A stretch of DNA of 14,500 nucleotides from Scenedesmus sp. ARA3 (taxonomy: Eukaryota; Chlorophyta; Chlorophyceae; Sphaeropleales; Scenedesmaceae). Positions within the stretch are counted from its first letter, which is position 1. Each line of letters starts with the position of its first letter. Below the pieces are notes generated by a model that was given only the letters and a program-made list of their open reading frames with translations, searched no databases and was not told where the DNA came from. The translations under genes and the position numbers were made by a program. The stretch lies in assembly GCA_004335835.1 (NCBI GenBank), contig RWJK01000257.1, positions 11,044 to 25,543 of the forward strand, written 5' to 3'. Positions 1 through 7,934 of this stretch are shown here, piece by piece.

Positions 1-581
1 GGGGGGCATGTCACGATGATGATCAGTGGCCTCCACAGCAGCAACCTCAGCAGCAAACGTTTGAGATGTCCTTGCCACGTTCTCAACATATGAGGTGGCT
101 ATTCCTCACTCGGTTCCACATTGTCAGTCGCTGCTTCCTGCATGACAGCGCTGGTACCTACTGCTGTGTGAGGTACCACCGTAGCAGATCCAGTCACTGG
201 AGTGCATGTTTGTCTGCTGCATCAGACCGATGCTCTTCATGCGGCGCGTCCTGGCTCGACGCATAATCAATTCAACGTCCTCACCAAGCGTTCAGAATGT
301 CCTGATGCCGCATGTCATCACATCAGCGTAACCTGTGTCACCCCACCTGTCACCAGCACCGGCAGGGCAGTGAAGGGCATTCTGTCATGTGTGTCACTCC
401 CGTCGACGGGTCCGCAGCAGCATATTAGCAATCGGAGCAAGGGGCATGTAGCAAACCTCGATCTTTTGCGATGATTGCACAAGTAACTGCACAGCGAGTG
501 CCGATCAACGCCCATGCCACTCTCCAGAGATACACGCTCTTTGCATCGCCGCAGTCAAGTTTCGACATCTTGACGGTGTAA
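1..581. other. 5' flank, no gene recognised
   Basis: No frame here shows a recognisable domain, and the short open frames on both strands have no protein-like composition. The stretch ends at the proposed first exon of the receptor-kinase gene, so it should hold that gene's promoter and 5' UTR. I could not identify a TATA box or other core element with confidence. A TGTAA, the chlorophyte polyadenylation motif, lies at 577-581 directly before the ATG at 582; it could equally end an upstream transcript. Confidence 0.4.
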
Positions 582-633
582 ATGGAGTCCAACAGCCGAA
601 TGACTGCACGCCTGCTGTTCTCTGGAGTGCTGC
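582..633 (+). CDS. Kinase gene exon 1: start of signal peptide
   Basis: The ATG at 582 is directly preceded by an in-frame TAA (579-581), so it is the first possible start in this frame. The exon encodes MESNSRMTARLLFSGVL plus one base and ends at a consensus donor (GTGAGT at 634). Joined in phase 1 to 1025 it gives a textbook signal peptide: basic N-region, LLFSGVLLLACC core, and a TAQA cleavage site after residue 28. If there is no such intron, the alternative start is an ATG at 904 or 862 in the frame running into exon 2. Confidence 0.55.
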
Positions 634-3087
634 GTGAGTTCTCTTACTGCCTCTTGACCTCCCGTCGTCAGTTCATGCCTGCTGCTTCCACATTCCTGCA
701 CAGCTCAACAATATAGCCGGTATTTCAGCGGTTCCAGTATCAGTTCCACGTCATGTGGTGCCCAGACAGACCCAGCAGGCAGCCAGGCTAGCAGCAGCAG
801 CAAAGCAGCAGTACTGGTCACCCTTCTTGTCTCATCTTCTCCTGAGCTGGACATACATTCCATGATGACACTCAGCAGCACTGCAATGCAAGATGCTGCT
901 GTGATGTCGACAGTTCGTCGGATAAACGATTTAAACAGCTGTCTAGCAGCTTTGTTTGTCTGTGCTGCAGTGCCTCTGCCACTGCATTTGACAGTACGGT
1001 GTGCCTGCTTGCCCATGCCTGCAGTGCTGGCCTGCTGCAGCAGCACAGCACAGGCGCAGGGCCAGCAGCAGCAGTTCACCTCAGTGTTTATGGCCATGCT
1101 GGGGCTGCCAGGTAGGCCACGATGAGAGACGATAACACAGTGTCAGTTGCCGCCCCTGTTTGAAACTAGAGAGCGCATATGGGTCCTGGCACCATCTTAG
1201 ATGTATCAGCCACAACTGCTTGAACGCATGGTCTGAGACCAGAAGGGAGAGTGAACACCATAGAACATATTGCGTAGAGTAGGGCCTGGCATGCGGCTCC
1301 AGCGCATAGCAAGCTCTGCCAGCATCACCGCAGCAGTGTTTATGGCCAACTAGGGCTGCCAGGTAGGCCATTACAATGCATAGTGTAGACCTGCAATGTG
1401 TCTCAAATTTGAGCTGGATTTTGAGTGTTGCCAGCATCATTGCAGCTGACTGTTGGGTGTGCTAGGCGGGTCTCAGCCTTCGAGCATAGCAGTGTGATTA
1501 GGAGAGTGATGCCCCACGTTAGCTGCGCCACATGCGGCAACTGCTGCCGGCAGCTGCATGCCGCAGGATACAAGCCCACACTCAGTGCATGCCATGCTTC
1601 TGTGGTTGTCATTATCGTCATCATGTCTCCATTTCAGCCATAGCACCGTCGTCTGTGGTTGTGTTGTGGCCACCCTGCTCCCCGCAGTCCTACCTGGGGC
1701 CTGGTGGCCAGCTCTCAACTGCATCGTGCTATACACAGTACGGCTGATGCCAAGATGTTCTGCTCTTGCAGACCTTCGAATTGTGCAGCAGACGTACATG
1801 CGCATGGTGAAGAAGGGTGTGCTGCAGGGCAACAACGCAATCCAGCAGAAATCAGTTATTCTTGTGTCATTTCCTGCTCTTGCAGACCTTCAGATTGTGC
1901 AGCAGACGTACATGCTCATGATGAAGGGGGGCGTGCTGCAGGGCAACAACGCATTCCAGCAGATCCTAAGCCTGGCCACGAGCACAACAGCCAATGTGAG
2001 TGCACTTACTTTAGTTAAGAGCACAACAGCCAGTGCGGGTGTGGACGTGTGTAAACAAGCATTTCAGCGCAATCAGTGATGTTGCGAGTGATGCACGGCA
2101 CGGGTACAGCAGCTGATAAGAGTGCTTACAAAAGTACACGCAGCCGCACAGCTGCCACTCCAACCTGTAGTTCTGCCTTCACATGCAGCGCCGCTTCTTT
2201 CGTGGCCCATTCTACAATGAGCAGCCACAGCTCGCTTCCAGCAGCAGCTAGCACGGCGCTCTGTTGGCGTGTTCAACAGGTGCTCGATGCTGACTGTTCC
2301 GCATGCATATGCAGGCGACGTTCTTCTGGCCGCAAGATGCCGCATGGGCTGACCTGTCGCAGCAGCTGTGCATGTCAGTCCCGCAGATTCAAAACGTCAT
2401 GGCATCTTTTCCCCCCATTGCCGCCAGCTTCATGAGTTTGATTGTGGTGCCTGGCAAGACCATTTTTGAAAAGGATTTTGAAAATGGGGAAGAACTTCCT
2501 ACCCTGAACTCCACATTCACACTGCCACTCACCCGGAGAACAGCACCGTGAGTTTCGAGCTCTGACCAGGCCCTGCCGCAAATGCCGCAGGGGTCACAGC
2601 AGCAACAGCAGCAGCGGCAGCAGCAGCCCAGCTGCAAGTAGCAATGCACGTGATTAGCGGCAGCAATAACAGTTGCGGCAGCACCTGCAGCGCGTAGTTT
2701 CCTTCAATTGGTCACAACCATTGCAGATTCCGCGCCAACACTCTGCCTTATTTCCCGCCCGCCAATCTGTGCGCCTGCCTCAGAAATGGATCTCCAAGAT
2801 GGATGTTTCCTGGATTAGCATTCAACCGTTCTGATGTGTCCATTGTCAAGTACGATGTGCGAGCGGGTGCGCCTACAGATCTTGCAGCTGCTCTCCTTGT
2901 TCCTGCTGCTGCTCTCCAGCCGCCAAGACTCACAAATGCAGCATTGCATGAAATGGTTGCAATCGTTGTAGGTGACAGAAAGCTGTGGTGTTTAACACGA
3001 AGGTGTGATGTTAGTGATCGCAAAGTAACGCCGCATGCATAATGTGCACCTTATGAAACTCTTGAAACATGCTGTTGCTGCTGCTGG

Positions 3088-3124
<37 letters not shown>

Positions 3125-3691
3125 TCAGGCAATGCTGTCATCCACTTTGTTGACACCGCATTCCTTGACGAGTCCCAACGCTCCTTCTGGAGCGTGCAGC
3201 GCGACATGGCCTGCGCCAAAAATAACACTGTTATAACAGCCGTCACGCCAGCCGCCGGCAGCAAAAGCAGCCAAACAGGCTTGTCTCCCACCATCATTGC
3301 AGCCATTGCTGTGCCGTGCGCAGTAGCCGTAATCCTCGCTGCTATAATGCTGTACATGCAGCATGTCAGGCGGCGGCAGCAGCAGCAGCAGCAGCAGCGA
3401 TCGCAGTCAGTAGACGGCGAGGCAGCAGATGGGGTAGGTGCTGCTATTCGGCCGGGGTCAGGTCCGCAGCATGGCAGGGCTTTCACAAGTGACAGCGCAG
3501 GTTCAGGTCATAATTTGTCAGATGCTGAAAGGGGAGATCTGCATTATGCAGATCAGGATCAGCAGCAGCAGCTGCCAGCTTTTGAGGCGAAGCCAGTGGT
3601 GTCTCCGGAGAATCTTGAGGGATGGCTGCAGTTGCAGCAAGGCAAGCAGCCATGGGGCGCGGCTGCTGCTGTTGCTGCTAGTCCAGCCGCT

Positions 3692-3738
<47 letters not shown>

Positions 3739-4939
3739 CGTTGCAGCTGGTGCTGCTGCTGGGCCGGCAGTAGGGTACGTTGGCAGCGGCAGCAGCAGCA
3801 GCAGCAGTGGGGCCACTCTGCGGTTTGCAGAGCAGCTGGCGAGGGACTTGGATCCTGTGGATGGCAACCCCAACATCGCCTAGTAAGTTTCACTGCTCGC
3901 CTACAAGTTTGCAGCATGTTCTTATGTGGAATCACTTGTGTATTACGTCTAGTGTGTGAGGTTTCAAACATCGGTCAGCAATGACAACCCCAACATTGCC
4001 AAATGAGTGCGCCTGCTGTGTTTCCTGTGCAGAATGCATGTCCTTGAATAAGCTGTTTGTTTGCATTCAGCTGACTTGGCGCTGCCGTTAGCACAATGTT
4101 CTGCTGTAGCCGACACCTGAACCAGTACGCTGCTGAGGTGGCTGCATCTGCCGCCTCTGTGCTGCTGCAGCAACATGACCAACTTTGTGCGCAAGTCGTT
4201 GCACAGCCGCACAGCCGTGTACTTTGCAGACGGCCGCGTCAACCCCAAGAAGTACGCAGTGAAGTTCTATGAGGACCCTGCGGCATGTGCTGCTGAGAGG
4301 GATGCGTACAGGGACTTGCAAGGTGAACTGCTGCTGTTTGTCAAGTTTAACCAGTGTTGTTGGCGTGATGTGCTGGTGTGTTGTGTATATGTTTCGTAAA
4401 GTTACATGAGGAGCCTGCGGCCTGTGCTGCTGAGAGGGATGCATACAGAGACCTGCAGGGTGAGCTGCTGTGTTTTGTTTTGTTCTGACTGGCTCGGCAG
4501 TGCTATTTAAGCAGCTATTGGCAGTGCTATCGAAGCAGCACCGGCTGTGCAGTGTGACACGGCTGGACCCATCCCAGGTTCGGTGGGGTTTTTTTTGTGT
4601 GTGAGATGTAATGTTTCAAATGCTTTTCATGCTGGGTTGTCAACCCCAAGAAGTATGCAGTGAAGTTTGATGAGGACCCTGCGGCTTGTGCTGAGAGGGA
4701 TGCATACAGGGACATTCAGGGTGAGCTGCTGCTGTTTTCCTTTTTTTGTTGCTCCAGTTTGTTGTAGTTGCTCTTATTGAATGCATGCAGAGATGGTTGA
4801 GCATCAGTGCATGCAGTGGCGCGTGCTCTGCCAGGACCAGTTTTAGTAGTAATACATACCAAGTGGCCTATGTCTGAAATTGGATAGATACTGCTTCCTA
4901 AAGCTACACTGCAATGTTAACACTTGGATTGGCGCTTCA

Positions 4940-4971
<32 letters not shown>

Positions 4972-7894
4972 AGGTGCTCAAAACAAGTACATTCCGCTGC
5001 TTGAGACGGCCTACGTGGAGCAGCCGGGCAGCCGCTTCACCTCCTTCTGCGTGTTTGAGCAAGGCAGCAGGTGCCTGGACGAATTCGCGCAGCAGCAGCC
5101 CAATGTGTACCGGCTGGTGAGTCATCTTCCGGTTTACAGTGCACAAACACAAGAAAAAGCTCCTGCTGTGGACAAGCGCTGTAGTTCTGCCTGCTGCCAT
5201 GATAGTAGCAGTCTGTCACTGAAGCCTTGTTTGGATTCTTAGGCATGTGGCTGCGGAATTAATGCTGTCAAACAGTAACATCCATTTCACAATCACATGG
5301 TCGCCTCCCGACTGTGTGGCGTGCTGCTGACAGCGCATGCTGCTGCTGCTGCTGCTGCTGCTGTCGCTGCTGCTGCTGCTGCTGCTGCCGCCGCCGCCGC
5401 TGTCAGATCGACATGTTCCACCAGCTGCTGAGTGCTGTGGCATACCTTCACGACCACGGCCGCGTGCACCTGGACATGAAGCCGCAGAACGTGGTGTACA
5501 TGGAAAGGTGATTGCTGATTTGTGAATGATGCACTTTGATCGGGACGGCGTCAAAGATGCCTTGTTGGTCAATGTATGTGTGATGGCTGGAGATGTGACA
5601 GTGACGAGTTTGGTACCGCTACCTTTTGTGCCACGCTGTGCGGGATTTGAGACACGTAGCGAATCCAACCATTCCTCTAACCTGACTGCATGCATGTGCT
5701 GCTGCAGGGCTGGTCTGTGGATGCTGCTGCATGTGCTGCTGCGTACCTGACTGCAAGCATGTGCTGCTGCGTACCTGTCTGCAAGCATGCGCTGTTGCGT
5801 ACCTGACTGCAAGCATGCGCTGTTGCGTACCTGACTGCAAGCTTGTGCTGCTGCGTGCCTGACTGCAAGCATGTGCTGCTGCAGGGCTGGGCTGTGGATG
5901 CTGATTGACCTGGCCACCAGTGCACACATAGGCGAGGAGACACGTCTGGTGAGTGAGGCAGTGGCATAGCAGTGGCATAGTAGAAAGCAGTGGCATAGCA
6001 GTGGCATAGCAGTGGCATAGCAGAAACAGAGACACGCCTGGTGAGTGAGGCAGTGGCATAGCAGCTCACAGAGCCCCAGAGCGTAGTGACAGCAGCAGAG
6101 TTCAACCTCTCTCTCTCTCTCACACAACAACACAGCAAGGGAGCATGCCGTGCCAGCAACATATTATGATTGTGTATGCAGTAGGACTCTGTGTGGATGA
6201 AATGCATGCATGGATCACCCCCTTTTCAGCAGGCCAGCAATCTCAGCACGCCCAGAGTTCTGCACAGCCAACAGCAGTAGCACGCATAGCAGTTGCAGCA
6301 CAGGGGAACCTTGTATCGCAGTGTGTGTCCTGTCCCTTCCTTGTAGGTCTACACACGCGACTACTGCTCCCCTGAGGTGGCGCAGGCAGCCATGGAGGGC
6401 CGCAGCAGCTTCATTGCACAGCCCGCAACAGACATGTGGGGCGTGGGGCTGATCATGTTCCAGCTGGTGACAGGTGAGCCAGACACTGCAACAACATGTT
6501 ATAAATTGTGTTGTTGTGTTGCCTGCGTTGTGCGGCAGACAATGCTGTGTGTTGCCTGCGATGTAGGGTTTTGCCGCTTGCATCCAACACAGCAGACACA
6601 TACTGTGGTGCGCTTTGTCACTACTGTTGTGTTGCGTTGCTGCTTGACCCTTATGCTGCTTCATTTTCCTAGACAGCTGGTGCAGGAAACTCTGGCTACA
6701 GCCACTGCAGGAAGCCACACCAAACTTTCCTATTTGTCACTGCCTTGAACAGCAATGTAACAATGCTGGCGCTTTGATGTGCTACAGGCCGCCCGGTCTT
6801 CCCTTCCAAACACTGCATGTAGCATAGCAACACAACAGTAGTGACTCAGCACACCTGCCACTACACACCCAAGCTCTCCATCACCATAATCACCAAAGTA
6901 ACAACATGACATAACACTATAACATATTCTATATTGGCGCTGTAGGGGCTCCTATGAGGAGTTCCCGCTCATCCTCCCACTGTTACAGGCAGCAGCAGTC
7001 ACTTTTGCGACAGCAGCGCCTACAGCAGATGTACCCGGCCTCAAATGAGCCATTCATGATTGCTGGTGTGGGCTGGCAGTGCCCTTGTGGAAGGATTCAC
7101 CCAACACAATGCACTGACGCGGTGGTCCAGCTCAGGGCCATCAGCGATTGAGAGACCTGCTTATTCTTCTGTGTTTGAAGGTTCTGGCCGTATCTGGCCC
7201 TGGCTTGGGGGTTTGCCCCCTCTGGTCAGAAACCACCTGAGGTGGTTTGGGAGTGGCTGCCTTTCTGGGCCCCCTCTTGCTAGCAAAATGTGTGTAATTG
7301 ATTGATTGATTGATTGTCGCAGGTCGCCCTTTCTTCCCGTCTACCTGGGCCGAGGATGGCCGGCTGTGGCGGGCCCTAGGCGGCTTTGAGCGGCTGCCCA
7401 GCGAGCTGCAGGACCTTGTGACACTGCCTGGCCTGGACCCGAATTTCAAAGGCATCATGCGGCAGGTGCGTCTTTTGGTTGTCTTTGTTTGATTTGGTGA
7501 ACAGGCAGCGCAGCTTGGGCGGCTTTGAGCAGCTGACCAGCGAGCTGCAAGACATCACCACACTGCCTGGCCTGCACCCGAATATCATAGGCATCCTGCC
7601 GCAGGTGGGCTGATGTATCTACAGTTGTCATGTGTGATTGTGATACGGCAGCGCAGCTTGAGCGGCTTTGAGCGGCTGCCCAGCGAGCTGCAAGACCTCA
7701 CAACCCTGCCCGCAGTCAACCCAACTGCCAAGGCAGCTTGCAACAGGTGCGTATGCTGAGGTGTCATGCACTACTGTAATCATATGAGGGGATAAAAAAT
7801 TGCAGCTTGAACAGCTTTGAGCGCCTGCTGAGCAAGCTGCAGGGCCTCACCACCCTGTGACGAGGTAGCTGTTGGATGCAGCAGCAAACATCTT

Positions 7895-7934
<40 letters not shown>

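Noticed and set aside
66..515. Short frames on both strands in the first 500 bp
   Set aside because: No domain, no consistent splice-linked extension, and overlapping frames on opposite strands.
862..1125. ATG at 862 as the kinase gene start
   Set aside because: Possible, but the resulting N-terminus is a poor signal peptide compared with the 582-633/1025 join. Kept only as an alternative.
1558..2079. A 173-codon frame as a stand-alone gene
   Set aside because: Only the part after 1772 resembles FAS1; the upstream part is intron, and the phase fits exon 2 joined to 1772 or 1886.
5740..5879. Possible CRISPR array
   Set aside because: The 28-bp units are contiguous without spacers, lie in an intron, and the genome is eukaryotic.
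5216..6133. Minus-strand frame of 305 codons
   Set aside because: It lies antisense to kinase exons 9 and 10, the CTG tract and the minisatellites, and its sequence is low-complexity repeat translation.
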